A stretch of 64,000 nt of DNA. It comes from Ulota crispa (Eukaryota > Streptophyta > Bryopsida > Orthotrichales > Orthotrichaceae). Location of the stretch: positions 6,946,501 through 7,010,500 of the forward strand of contig OY987251.1 in NCBI GenBank assembly GCA_963920765.1, given 5' to 3'. The translations under genes were made by a program, and so were the position numbers. The notes below the pieces were generated by a model that worked only from the letters and a program-made list of their open reading frames with translations, had not been told where the DNA came from and did no database searches. This document shows positions 23,728 through 33,442 of this stretch, piece after piece. Every line of letters starts with the position of its first letter. The first letter of the stretch is position 1.

Positions 23728-24432
23728 TTAACCCCTAAAGGATTGAGTGTCCGTTTGGAGGACAAATAGGATTTTGGGCATGTACCTATGGCTAAACTAC
23801 TTTGTGTGATTTTTTGAAACTTTTATCAAAGATGGGGAATTCAAAGATCCGTGTGCACATCTAATTTTTTTTTCATTTTGACATTTTTTGAAGAAGTAAC
23901 AATTGAATTTCTGAATTTTTTGGAGATAGGGCAGTTCGGGCAGCCCAAAAACTTTTTTAAATAAAAATCTGAAATTGGTTCTTTGAGTTTACATATACAT
24001 TAGAAGCTTTGAATCACTCATTTCCAATAAATGAGATGAAAGTTATGAGGACTTTTAGTTAACTGGTAGTTATGGAGCCATAACTACCAGTTAACTAAAA
24101 GTCCTCACTCATTTATTGGAAATGAGTGATTCAAAACTTCTAATGTATATGTAAACTCAAAGAACCAATTTTAGATTTTTATTTTAAAAAAATGTAAATT
24201 TAAAAAAAAAAGGGGCTGCCCGAACTGTTCCATCTCCAAAAAAATTTAGAAATTCATTTTTTACTTCTTCAAAAAATGTCAAAATGAAAAAAAAATCAGA
24301 TGAGCACACAAATCTTTGAATTCCCCATCTTCAATAAAAGTTTCAAAAAATCACACAAAGAAGTTTAGCCATAGGTACATGCCTGAAATCCCATTTGTCC
24401 CCTAAACAGACACTTAGTCCTTTAGGGGTTAA
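23728..24432. mobile_element. 705-bp snap-back element with TTAA ends
   Basis: The two halves are nearly perfect inverted copies, 348 and 355 bp, around the two-base centre at 24076-24077 (GTTATGG-AG-CCATAAC). Both outer ends read TTAACCCCTAAAGGA from the outside in. The main difference between arms is about 14 extra bases in the left arm near 24032-24045, plus scattered substitutions. It has no coding capacity. TTAA ends match piggyBac-type target choice. It lies between the DUF4218 and DUF4216 blocks of the transposase. Transcribed, it would form a hairpin of about 345 base pairs. Confidence 0.85.
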
Positions 24433-25928
24433 ATAATCATAAACCACTATAATAGTAGTAATGGTGTAGTCGTTGAGATGACTGTATGCAGTTGTTTTCT
24501 AAAGAGATACTGGTTGTCAACTACAAAATGACTAAAATGCCAAACATCTTACTGTAGTTGTAAGTATCGTATTGTTAGTTGTACAAGAGTTGTACTTTTG
24601 ACTGTAGTGGTTGTATTCATCACTTGTAACTAAATGGCAACTGTACCACAACTGAAGCAATGCAAAAGTTAAATGTAGAGTAGAATTAGTGGCAATTCAA
24701 TTACTTTAGTGACTACCAGAATCCTACAACTGAGAAACAACTAAGAATCGACTAGAAAATGACTGCATTCAGTGGTTCTTTGAGCTGGTTCAGTTTGTTT
24801 TCATTTAAGTATTGGGGCACATTGTTTTAATGTCATGGCTGTCATGTCCATGAAATACTGTTGATTGAGTTTTACTCCCATGTGCGGAAAATGGGAGTGT
24901 GAGAGAGAAATAAATCCGAGCATAGTATGCTTTGAGAATTGGGTGAAACAGACAATGTAAGAGACTGTACTGGATGTGACAAATGCAGAGGACATGAATC
25001 GCTTATTGTTGTCCAAGAAGCCCTTGCGGAAAGCCATCCGGTATTTGAAGATGAAGTCTTTTGGAAACCATTTCATAGTGGAGGATGAGTCAACAACAAA
25101 CTTGCAGACATTCAATGGTGGGATTGTTTCAGTATTTCATGTACCAACCGCAGATGCTCGTGACATCACGGTAAATTTTGTAGGCATGTTGAGGGACATT
25201 CTGAAGTTGGACTATGGTTGTCTTGAAACTCCAATGATTCTTCTGTAGTGTGAGTGGGTGAAGAGACATGACAACAGAGGAAATACCACATACATGTGAA
25301 ATGAAGTTGAGTTTCTTGTTGTGAACTTTTGTCACAAGATGGCAAGGATGGCAGAGCCTTTCATTTTCCCAAGCCAAGCTACACAAGCTTTTTTCTCTGA
25401 TGTTCACAACAGACCAGGTTGGAAAGTGGTTTTGCAAAAACAAGCACGTGCCAAGAGGGAAGTGTTGCATACTTGAGATGTTTTCATCACTACCACGGTA
25501 GAATCGAGCGGCTTAACTACCCTCAGCAATTCCCAAGGCAGCCCATGACACCATCATTGGTTGACGCAATTGAATTATCAGTAGAGGATAATGCCCTAGC
25601 ATGTGCCAGGTATTAGTTTTATTTCTTTGAGTACAAATGTTATTGCAAACATTGTGTACCAATGCAAGGGAATACCATTTTCAGAAAAGATTTTGGCCTT
25701 ATACAAGTACAACCAACAACCATTTATTGAAATTTGAAGTATCCACTTATAGCTTTTGAGGATAGTAGGCAAGTGAGCACTAACCTTAACTTCTTGTCAC
25801 AAATAACTTGATTGCAGTTGCCAATTAGTTGTATCCTCAATTCAAAGAACCTTACCATAAAAATATGACTATTGTGAGACTGAAGCATCAACTCAATAAC
25901 AACTACATGTTGAATTAGGTCAAATATA

Positions 25929-26245
25929 TAAGGTAGGAGCACCCATAAGCGTTAGTATCCCCATAACCATCACTTCTAAAATCTTGGAAAATCTGTGGAA
26001 GTGAATAGATGTAATGACATGAATGTACAACGTGTGAACATGAATTCTTAAAAGTGGTTATGGGTGCAATGGCAGTTTGCACTTTAAAAACTCTTAATTT
26101 ATTCTCATAATATCCAAATAATACATTTGCAAGTGCAAACTCATTTTTTTTTGTTCCTAATAAGATCCTATAATTTGTTATTTGTTTATTAATAGTCATC
26201 ATGTTCAAAACCCTTAGTTTGACGTTGATGGGTGCTCCTACCTTA
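25929..26245. mobile_element. 317-bp MITE with GGTAGGAGCACCCAT termini
   Basis: The left end reads TAAGGTAGGAGCACCCATAA, and the reverse complement of the right end reads TAAGGTAGGAGCACCCATCA with further matching bases inside. There is no coding capacity. A relative with the same core terminus occurs at 31235-31620. It is nested in the 3' part of CACTA element 1. Confidence 0.7.
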
Positions 26246-26389
26246 CAACTAAGATTGAACTAAAACACAATTGCTCTATTATAATGCATTCACACAATGG
26301 TTACAAAAGGTAGTAAGAGCGATTCAAACAACAAGGGAGAGTGAAAAGAAGGACGCTAGTGGTAGTTGTAAAGAAAGAAATCAGATCAC

Positions 26390-27190
26390 CAAAACTATAG
26401 GAAACAGTAGCGTGGTAGTAGTTTTTTAGTAGTTAATTAGTTGTAACTAACTAAGGAACTACTGTTTTGCGACAACATTACAACTGTACAGACAGACCCT
26501 ATTCACACATCTTACTCTGAAAGTAAATTTATTTCTTGCAAGCGCCCAAGTGTATAAAAAAAACCTCAAGAGACATGCAATACCATAGAAAAAAAAGGTA
26601 GGAACAATAGAGTTATGTCTTAGTTGAGTACATTAGTTTGAGAAGTTGAAGAACAACTACCTTGCGACTGCAATACAACTGCAACTCTAAAATGAATCCA
26701 CACTATCACCCAAAATGGAGTAATTGAACAAAATTGGTTGCCCAAAACTAAAAAAGGTCAGACCAAAATTTTAATGGAGTGAACAATAAGGAGCACTCCC
26801 AACATGAGTAGGTACATTTGTACTTTGGTTGTATTGTAGTAGTATTGTAGTAGACATATACGTCTATTAAAACTATAGTACAACTTGGATAGATAGTGCA
26901 GTCTCCATGAACGGTTTACATCCATGAGTAGATTGAAATTTGAGGATGACAAATTATCTGTTGCTCCAAGATGATTAAGTTATTATCATAGTAGTGTAAT
27001 TGACTATAATACAATTGCAAGATGTTTATGTAGTAGTACTTACAACTACAAAAACAACTATGCGTAATTTACACCAAGTTTATAATTGATAAACTGCTGT
27101 CATAGTTGTCACCCAAACTTTTCATGTTGATTTGCAATTGTTACACACTATAGTGGCATTCTACTTGGCTGTATGCAGTAGTTTATTTCC
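26390..27190. repeat. Right subterminal repeat zone of CACTA element 1
   Basis: TAGTTGTA, ACAACTAC and GTAGTAGT-type motifs recur throughout in both orientations, especially at 26405-26480, 26640-26690, 26825-26885 and 27030-27180. The zone mirrors the one at the left end. No gene seen. Confidence 0.6.
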
Positions 27191-27213
27191 CATTTTCTAC
27201 TAGTGTTTTGGAT

Positions 27214-27241
27214 GCAGTACTAGTAGTGCTACTAGTACTGC
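27214..27241. repeat. 13-bp-arm perfect inverted repeat beside the CACTA end
   Basis: GCAGTACTAGTAG is followed after two bases (TG) by its exact reverse complement. It begins 8 bases outside the right terminus of CACTA element 1, and related AGTACTAC motifs continue to about 27450. Confidence 0.7.
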
Positions 27242-27259
27242 AAGTACTACACAGCATCC

Positions 27260-28206
27260 TCGCAGAGGAAATTTGAACCGTCCCTCCCATCCCAAATCTA
27301 TTGGGAACAAGACATGTGGCATGTCATTTCAGAAGGCCAACTATCAATAATGATAATTCAATGAATGGATGAAAAAAAAAATCACATCCTCAGATGATGT
27401 CATTGGTCAGTGGTACTATGTAGTGCTAGTTAATGGTAGGAAGTACTACGCAGGCATGTGGAGTTGAAATTACCAAAATTTCTAGGCTGCCATGTTTTCA
27501 ATTTTAGTAATTACAAAAAAAACCCAAAGAACATTTCAAAAAATGGCAGTTTTTGCTCTATTTGAGATGCTTGAATTGGTGAAATTGATTTTTTGGGGAA
27601 GTTTGTTTTCTTTCTTCAATGCTTGACCAAAGGATGCCCACTTTGAGAGCATGTGGAAGGCAGAGAATTCATAATTTCCTAGAACCCTTTTACTAATCCA
27701 TATAAAGCTCTATGATGAACAATTTCCTCAATTTGTGGCATGAGATTCACTTTTTTGGACCCAAAATAGTACTAAAAACCCCAAAATGGCCAAGGTAGAC
27801 ACCTATTTGGGGGCTGTTTAAAAATAATAAAATAAATTTAAAAAAATTGTAAAAACTATAAAAGGTCTGTAACTATGACATGTACCTTCCTTTGAAATTT
27901 CAACTCAAAATGACTTGGCTTGCAAAAGATAGGAGCCAAAAACCACCTATAGGAGGTGAAGGGGGTAGAAAATAGTACAAGTGTTTCTTGCAATCACCCT
28001 ATGGCTGCTGCTGGCAACGTGGTGCCCCACCAATGCCTTCCCCCTCTTGGCCATGGCCATTATTGGCTTCTAGCCTAAATAACTGCCACGGAAAGATCAA
28101 GCAACCACCATAGAAAAATCAAACAACTATTGCGCTTATATGCCAACCAATAGGAGCCAGCCTTACCAATCAATGATGTTTTTGCAGAGGAAAAGCCAAT
28201 AACAAA
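27260..28206. other. Non-coding stretch right of CACTA element 1
   Basis: No gene or element boundary seen. Open frames are short and featureless. Confidence 0.4.
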
Positions 28207-28238
28207 ATGTGTAATGAAATTTAAATTTCATTACACAT
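28207..28238. repeat. Perfect 32-bp palindrome
   Basis: ATGTGTAATGAAATTT is directly followed by its exact reverse complement with no spacer. It lies about 80 bp beyond the 3' end of the minus-strand frame at 28317-28781. It may be a stem-loop or a remnant of two element ends. Confidence 0.8.
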
Positions 28239-28316
28239 CACTTTGCGCCTTCATCATTGATTATGGATAATGGGAAAAACTTACAGCCTGCGGTCTAAAT
28301 CAACTTTGTTGATTGA

Positions 28317-28781
28317 TCAAAGCTTTTTTGAATTTGCGACAAGTCTTAGCATTAGTATGACTGCCACAATAAAATCAATACAAAACAAAACAAAACACCG
28401 TAAAAGTACAAAAGCATCAAAATAGCCATACTTACTTGTATACCACACCAATTGGTCCTTTTCTGTGGTTGTTGGCTGCATCTCATCTTTCTTCAATATA
28501 TCAATATGAACCTTTCTATTAAACCTTAGGGTGAAACATCCAAGGGGGCCCACTATCCGTAACACATCAAAGCTAGACCATTTGGTGGCCACAAATGCCC
28601 CATACCGTGCCAATAGATCCTTGAGAGACTCTAAACTAGAGTAGATGCTATAGGCAATTGAATCCAACCCTAACCCTAAACTTAAAAATAAACCTAATTC
28701 TATCCATAACCTAACCCTCACCTCCCTTCTCCCTCTGCCGCTCACATCCTTATCATCATTGGCTTTATCCTCTAACGCCAT
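28317..28781 (-). CDS. Possible first exon of an unrecognised gene
   Basis: The frame opens MALEDKANDDKDVSGRGRRE after a GA-rich leader of the kind seen in plant 5' UTRs (28785-28815). It continues through a hydrophobic stretch (LGLFLSLGLGLDSIAYSIYS, residues about 29-48) and a segment GPLGCFTLRFNRKVHIDILK. Near codon 117 the DNA reads ACAAGTAAGTATGG, a strong splice donor, so the real exon probably ends near 28432 and the hydrophobic tail after it is probably intron. LSLGLGL comes from a telomere-like AGGGTTAGGGTT tract and need not be a true membrane segment. I cannot name the family, and no following exon is certain. Confidence 0.3.
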   Translation of the reverse strand: MALEDKANDDKDVSGRGRREVRVRLWIELGLFLSLGLGLDSIAYSIYSSLESLKDLLARYGAFVATKWSSFDVLRIVGPLGCFTLRFNRKVHIDILKKDEMQPTTTEKDQLVWYTSKYGYFDAFVLLRCFVLFCIDFIVAVILMLRLVANSKKL

Positions 28782-28989
28782 TGCCCTCTTTTTGTCTCTC
28801 TCTCTAGCTCTCTCTGCTGGCCACGTTGCAGTGAATACTCCGACTTGGACGAAGCGTTACACTTCACCCTAACAGATTGCTGCAGTCACCACCAAACATC
28901 GCAAGGAAACGCTCACCAAGCTCACCACACTAACCACCTTTGTTCATACCCCTGAAACATAACCAAAACCTCGGTGGATCACTTAGCCT

Positions 28990-30180
28990 ATTTTAGAATT
29001 GATGTGCGGCATGTTATAGCAAAGGTTTTATTCATTTGAGATAAAAGTTATAACAAACTTACAAATAAAGAAGAGTGCATTCAAAGTCCTAAATCAAATA
29101 TAAATAATATAGGTATACTACAAATGTAAGGCATTAATTTTTTTTTAAAACTAATATAAGAGCACAAGATTTGGAGTTGTCATATGCATAAGACTACATC
29201 TAATATAGATTTATATAGACAGCTAGGTATTCAAGGGGTCAAGTTGTATTGGATAAAAAGCCAAAGCAAAAGTGACTTAACAAATATAATATGAGTGAAA
29301 AAAAATCAAAATTTAAAACCAACCAAAGTTTCATAGCCTATATCATAGCAAAAAATACGGTGTCAAAATAAAATATAAATTTAAGCCCACTAGAAATGTT
29401 TAACAAAAAAAATGGGGAGTGAAATAAACATCAAAATTTTGTGTAAACAAAAGTGCCTAACTAGGATCCAAACAAAAAAAAATAAGATGTGAAAAAAATT
29501 TAAAATCTAACACCAATCTGGGCACCAACCAACTTAGCCACCAACCAAAATGTCATAACAAAAAAAATAGAATGTAAAATAGAAAATTATATTTTTTATA
29601 GTATTAAATTTTGACCATCTAATTTTCATACAACACTCACACACCTAAACTCCTGGCAATTGAGATCCCCTACTAAGCACATCTCATAAATCCAATAGAA
29701 ACTACAAACAAACCAAAGTCCCAAATATGATCAATGCTAATTATTCCCATGCACACTTACGCAAGAGATTTCCCCTTAAAGAAAATTGGTGGAGCAACAA
29801 CAGCCATTACCAAATCCAATGTGGACCTATACAATGTCAACACAAAACAAGCACAATGTTTAGAATGTTTGTGAGAGTTCATCAAGTCTTGTATAACGTT
29901 GCAAGATATTGAACACAAACCAATATCAATAAACCAAAAAGATTATGTGCACTTATATGTTCTCTATATACCTCCAAATATTGATGGTATATAATATGGA
30001 TCTAATTCTACTGTTCAATTGAGTCAGAATGCAAGCAACCAATAATGTCAAGGTATTTAATGCCAACATGAAAATAGATTTTGGCAAATAATTTGCCCCC
30101 AAAACACATTCCTTGCCTTTATCCAATAAGCAATTGTAAATTAACCCCCTTGCCCATAAACCAAACAAAAATTACCCCCT
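28990..30180. other. AT-rich non-coding stretch
   Basis: I see nothing beyond A-rich runs and short unmotivated frames. Confidence 0.45.
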
Positions 30181-30189
30181 TGCTAACAA

Positions 30190-30305
30190 TTACACTAAAT
30201 ATTGCATTTAGATTGCCTCAACATTTGGGTTGCCATATAGTGAAAATCACCTTATGACTCAATGTGTGGCCACTTGGAGGCGCATGCAACTATCTAGATA
30301 CAAAG
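30190..30305. repeat. Fragment related to the MITE at 10009
   Basis: About 115 bases here resemble 10010-10130, sharing GCATTTAG, TTGCCT, TTGGGTTGCC/TTAGGTTGCC, CTTATGACTC/CTCATGACTC and GCATGCAACT in order. The opposite end of that MITE has a relative at about 32145-32180, so 30190-32180 could be a larger member of the same family with later insertions. Confidence 0.45.
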
Positions 30306-30670
30306 ATTTCACATGGTTTACAACTTAGGTATTGCTAGTTTGTTATTATATTGCTTAAGGTAGGTAGCTCAAAAAGCCACACGTTAAGGGCTGATCTGCA
30401 TTTTTGTGGGCTTTTTAGACAAGGAGATTTTTTTTGTCTAATTTTTTGACAAATTGAAATGAATTCTACATGTAAAACAATTTTTGTCATATTTTTTGAA
30501 GCATTGTTGAATTCTTGATAAAATTTCAATTTTTTTGTAGTAGGCAGGTGTATGTGATTTTGAGCCTCCCATAGACCGTTCTGATCAACTTTTAAAAAGA
30601 TAAGGTGAAATCAAGGAATGTGATTGACTCTTGCAATAAAATACACCTTTTCTTTTATGATTTATGACTA

Positions 30671-31217
30671 GCCCCTAAACACCCAATCAACCATTTTTTG
30701 GTTGCTTTTCTTTTTTATGGGTTGCCCAAAACAAAAGAATTTTTTTTGAAATATATAATTACTTTCATACAGGAAAGCAATTCTACTTTCCAACCCAATT
30801 TGAATCATTTAAATCCAAATTAAACTCCACCAAGGAGAATTTTCCAAAGACAAACACTTTAATATTTGCTAGTGTTACAAAGTTTACTATTTTGGAAGAC
30901 TAATGATGTTCTCTCCTTCAAAAAGATTGCACTTTTGAGTTTTAGAATATGATGTTTATTTTAACCAATCATACCAAATTTTAAATTCCATGAATTTTTT
31001 TTTTAATTTTGATGAATATTAGATGGTAAATGCTTCTAAATTCATTAAATAAGAGTCCAAAACCTTTTTTGAGTGTTAGACCATAGGGATAATTTCTAAA
31101 CATCATGATTCTTGTTTTCTCTTTTGAAGCAAACTTCATCAAAGTTACAAAAAACTCATTTTATAAGGCATCTATATTTTGCCCTTATCCCTTGGGCATT
31201 TAGGGATTAAAGAGAGT
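30671..31217. other. AT-rich stretch with weak inverted ends
   Basis: CTAGCCCCTAAACACCC at the left and the reverse complement of the right (TTAATCCCTAAATGCCC) resemble each other and the TTAA family ends. The left copy lacks a clean TTAA. I list it only as a possible decayed MITE. Confidence 0.25.
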
Positions 31218-31234
31218 TCATTCAAGAACCGCCT

Positions 31235-31620
31235 TAAGGTAGCCGCACCCATAAGCATGGAAATAAGGGTTTTGGGATAGGTTAAACAATTGACTAACTT
31301 TGAAAAAAATATTGTAAGTTAGCAAGAAGAAACTAAATATATTGGCATCAATTTCAAGGTTCCAATTGCAAACATTTGTTCACAAAGATTTTTCAAAGTC
31401 CAAAATCACAGAAAATGTAAAGCTGTGTGTAAGAGATGCTAAAAACAAGTCTTATTGGTTCTTAAATAATGAGATGGGGTACTCAAAACTGTCATGCCAG
31501 TCATCCACAATCATCACTTCTGTCTTCATCACCCATAATCAATTTTTTTAGTATTTGTTAATCCTGAAAGTGTTAAGGCACGCTTACGGAGACACCCTCG
31601 CCTATGGGTGCACTACCCTG
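31235..31620. mobile_element. 386-bp MITE related to the one at 25929
   Basis: The left end reads TAAGGTAGCCGCACCCATAA and the reverse complement of the right end reads CAGGGTAGTGCACCCATAGG. The shared core GGTAG..GCACCCATA is the same as at 25929-26245. There is no coding capacity. Confidence 0.55.
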
Positions 31621-31754
31621 TATCCATTCTTGAGCTACCTACGGGACACTTTATGTGAGAGGGGATGCAATTTGAGCTACCTATGTAATTGTTGTTGCTA
31701 GGCCCTTTAAATCATTTTCATTGGTTGATGAAAATTAGTGTAGTAACCAGTAAG

Positions 31755-32127
31755 TATTGGGTCTTGATACTACCACCCCCCTCTTTTACATCATTGTTCC
31801 ATTTTTAGTGGTTTTTGGTGGCAATTTTTTTATTAAAATTTAGAATTAAATATGTATAATGTTGGTGTTTTTCAAAATATTAAATTGCAATCAATTTTTT
31901 AGATAAATAAACACAACACTCTTTTGTCTGATTTTGTCAGAAATTTGGATTGCAGTTTAATATTTTGAAAAACACACCAACAAAAATTCACTTGATTTCA
32001 TAAATATTTAATTTAAAAAAAAAATGTTGCCAAAAACCACTAGAAATTGAACTATGATGTAAAAGAGGGGTAATGGGGCAGGTGACAATATCAAAAACGG
32101 GGGTGGCAGTATCAAAGACCCTAAGTA
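31755..32127. mobile_element. Foldback element just upstream of the 32-kb gene
   Basis: Two arms of about 145-185 bp are inverted copies: the left starts near TATTGGGTCTTGATACTACC and the right ends with the inverse of TACTTAGGGTCTTTGATACT. Inner parts with ATTTTTAGTGGTTTTTGG and TTTTTCAAAATATTAAATTG match across a loop of about 45 bp. It ends about 155 bp before the TATA-like box. There is no coding capacity. Confidence 0.7.
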
Positions 32128-32280
32128 TTTATATAGTGTATAAAAGTGTGGAGAAATTAGTGTGGGACAACCTCAACGTAACAAGAAAATAATTAACCCA
32201 CTCCGCCGCAGAATGTAACTCCCGCTGCCGTCAACCCGGAGACGAAAACAAAAAAAAACTGCTGCCCGCCGCCCGAGTTC

Positions 32281-32289
32281 ATATTTAAA
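32281..32289 (+). promoter_or_regulatory. TATA-like box of the WG/GW gene
   Basis: ATATTTAAA stands alone at a sharp change from AT-rich DNA to a GC-rich leader. A GA-rich stretch typical of a plant 5' UTR follows (32338-32385), so transcription probably starts near 32310. Confidence 0.5.
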
Positions 32290-32429
32290 CGCGTGGCAGC
32301 GGCGGGCGACGGCGAGAGCCATGCACGCTTCTCGAGACACACAAACAGAGAAACAGAGAGAGACAAACGAAGAAGACGAAGCAGAATTGAATTTCGTTGC
32401 TGGATTTCTCTGTGCGGCCATGGAGCCAT

Positions 32430-32537
32430 GATGGAGCTCTTGAATCCCCTCCTCACATACCCCGACATTGCTCTTCCTTCCGCAATCCGGACTGACCTTT
32501 CTTCTCCACTCGTGAAAGCACCAAAAATCCTTCAGTA
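32430..32537 (+). CDS. Upstream ORF in the 5' leader
   Basis: Starting at the ATG in CCATGATGGAGC, a 35-codon frame beginning MELLNPLLTYPDIALPSAIR ends at TAG 32535-32537, inside UTR exon 1. Its second half is repeated in altered form in the next tandem unit. It would precede the main start and could reduce its translation. Other short upstream ATGs are also present. Confidence 0.35.
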
Positions 32538-33240
32538 GTTTGCGATCAAGGTTTTTCCAACGCCGGAGCCGCTTCTTCTCGTATGGTGCCGCCAGCGCTA
32601 TGCTATGGTAAGCAATCCTCTGCAGCCTTGGCCGATTTTTTATCGATGCGTCTCTCGGTTGCCGAACTTTCAAGAGGAAGAGCGCTCTCTGATGTTAGAT
32701 TAGCGGATTTCTGTGCCGGTGATGTAATTCTGTTTTAGGAAAAAGTGCCAGGGTTGGAGAGCTCTTGAATCTTCGTCACAGCGCAAGCCCGACGTTGTTC
32801 CTTCCGCAATCCGGACTGAACCTTTTCTTCTCCGCTCCTGAAAACACCGAAAATCCCTCAGTAACTTAGTTTGCGATCAAGGTTTTTCCAACATCGGAGC
32901 CGCCATCGCTATGCTATGCTATGCTATTCAATCGGATGCAGCCTTGGCCAATTTGTTATCGACGCGTTTCCAGACTTACAAGAGGAAGAGCGCTCTCTGA
33001 TGTTACCAAAAATCTCTCAGTAGTTTGCGATCAAGGTTTTTCCAACGCCGGAGCCGCTTCTTCTCGTTGCCGCCATCGCTATGCTATGCTATTCAATCGG
33101 CTGCAGCCTTGGCCGATTTGTTATCGATGCGTTTCTTGACTTACAAGAGGAAGAGCGCTCTCTGATGTTAAGTTAGCGGATTTCTGTGCCGGTGGCGGTG
33201 ATGTAACTCTGTTTTAGAAAAAAAGTGCCAGGGCTGGAGG
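32434..33240 (+). repeat. Tandem array A, three units across the first exon-intron boundary
   Basis: Unit 1 (32434-32757), unit 2 (32758-33003) and unit 3 (33004-33240) share TTTGCGATCAAGGTTTTTCC, then GCCGGAGCCGC or variants, CTATGCTATG, GCAGCCTTGGCC, TTATCGA.GCGT and CAAGAGGAAGAGCGCTCTCT in order. Units 1 and 2 also share the segment CTTCCGCAATCCGGACTGA. Only unit 1 has CTATGGTAAGC, the presumed splice donor; the others read CTATGCTATTC. Confidence 0.85.
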
Positions 33241-33442
33241 TTAACGTGAGGCGACCTTTGGAGTTGGCTCGTGTTTGAGATTGGAGTCAGCTGGTGTGAA
33301 ATGGCGAAGTTTCGATGTTTATTTCATTTTTCGTGTTTGAAATTCGGGACGAGGTTGAGTATGCGATAGACGATTCGCGAATTTAGGCTGTTGCGGTCGT
33401 GGAATTTGGCGTCGGCGGCGGTGTTGTGTTAAGGAGTTGCTG

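Larger units (their letters stand above)
20625..25620 (+). pseudogene. TNP2-type CACTA transposase of element 1 (broken)
   Basis: The catalytic protein of CACTA elements. The N-terminus (20625-20942) has a zinc-binding segment starting HCPYCICRGRKRC and ending near WRGPGE, like the Transpos_assoc domain. The tnp2 domain follows (20946-22351): CPKCGGPRFWDE, VLRHFPLISKLQQMFWS and RWHDKN, then after frame breaks FDVYMEPLVEELLQLWGGV and LLWTIHDFLGYGTVGG. At 22351 the frame ends at a donor (WK then GTTAGAC) and resumes at 22764 with ELLIRLYP, so 22352-22763 is an intron. A DUF4218 block is at 23077-23622 (HNYHVLMQQIMP, FPPSFFDIVTHLSHHL, GTRWMYPVERYMKTLKRY) and a DUF4216 block at about 25100-25420 (DILKLDYGCLETPMIL, PFIFPSQATQAFF). 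TAG at 20940 and stops after 21579 and between 21600 and 21860 interrupt the frame. A 705-bp snap-back insertion separates the last two domains. Confidence 0.9.
13243..27205 (+). mobile_element. CACTA (En/Spm) element 1, about 14 kb
   Basis: The left end is CACTAGTAGAAAAAGGG followed by AAATAAAC, and the reverse complement of the right end is CACTAGTAGAAAATGGG followed by AAATAAAC, so the inverted termini match for about 25 bases with one mismatch. The flanking triplets are TTC and TTT, close to the 3-bp target duplication typical of the superfamily. Inside are the two genes expected of CACTA elements: TNP2 on the plus strand and an ORF1/TNPA-like gene on the minus strand. Dense short repeats of the type ACAACTAC/GTAGTTGT fill both subterminal zones. 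Nested insertions are the snap-back at 23728-24432 and the MITE at 25929-26245. Both genes are broken, so the copy is non-autonomous now. Confidence 0.85.

Noticed and set aside
32173..32673. 166-residue minus-strand ORF over the promoter region
   Set aside because: Lies over the GC-rich leader of the plus-strand gene with no splice or domain support; most likely a shadow frame.
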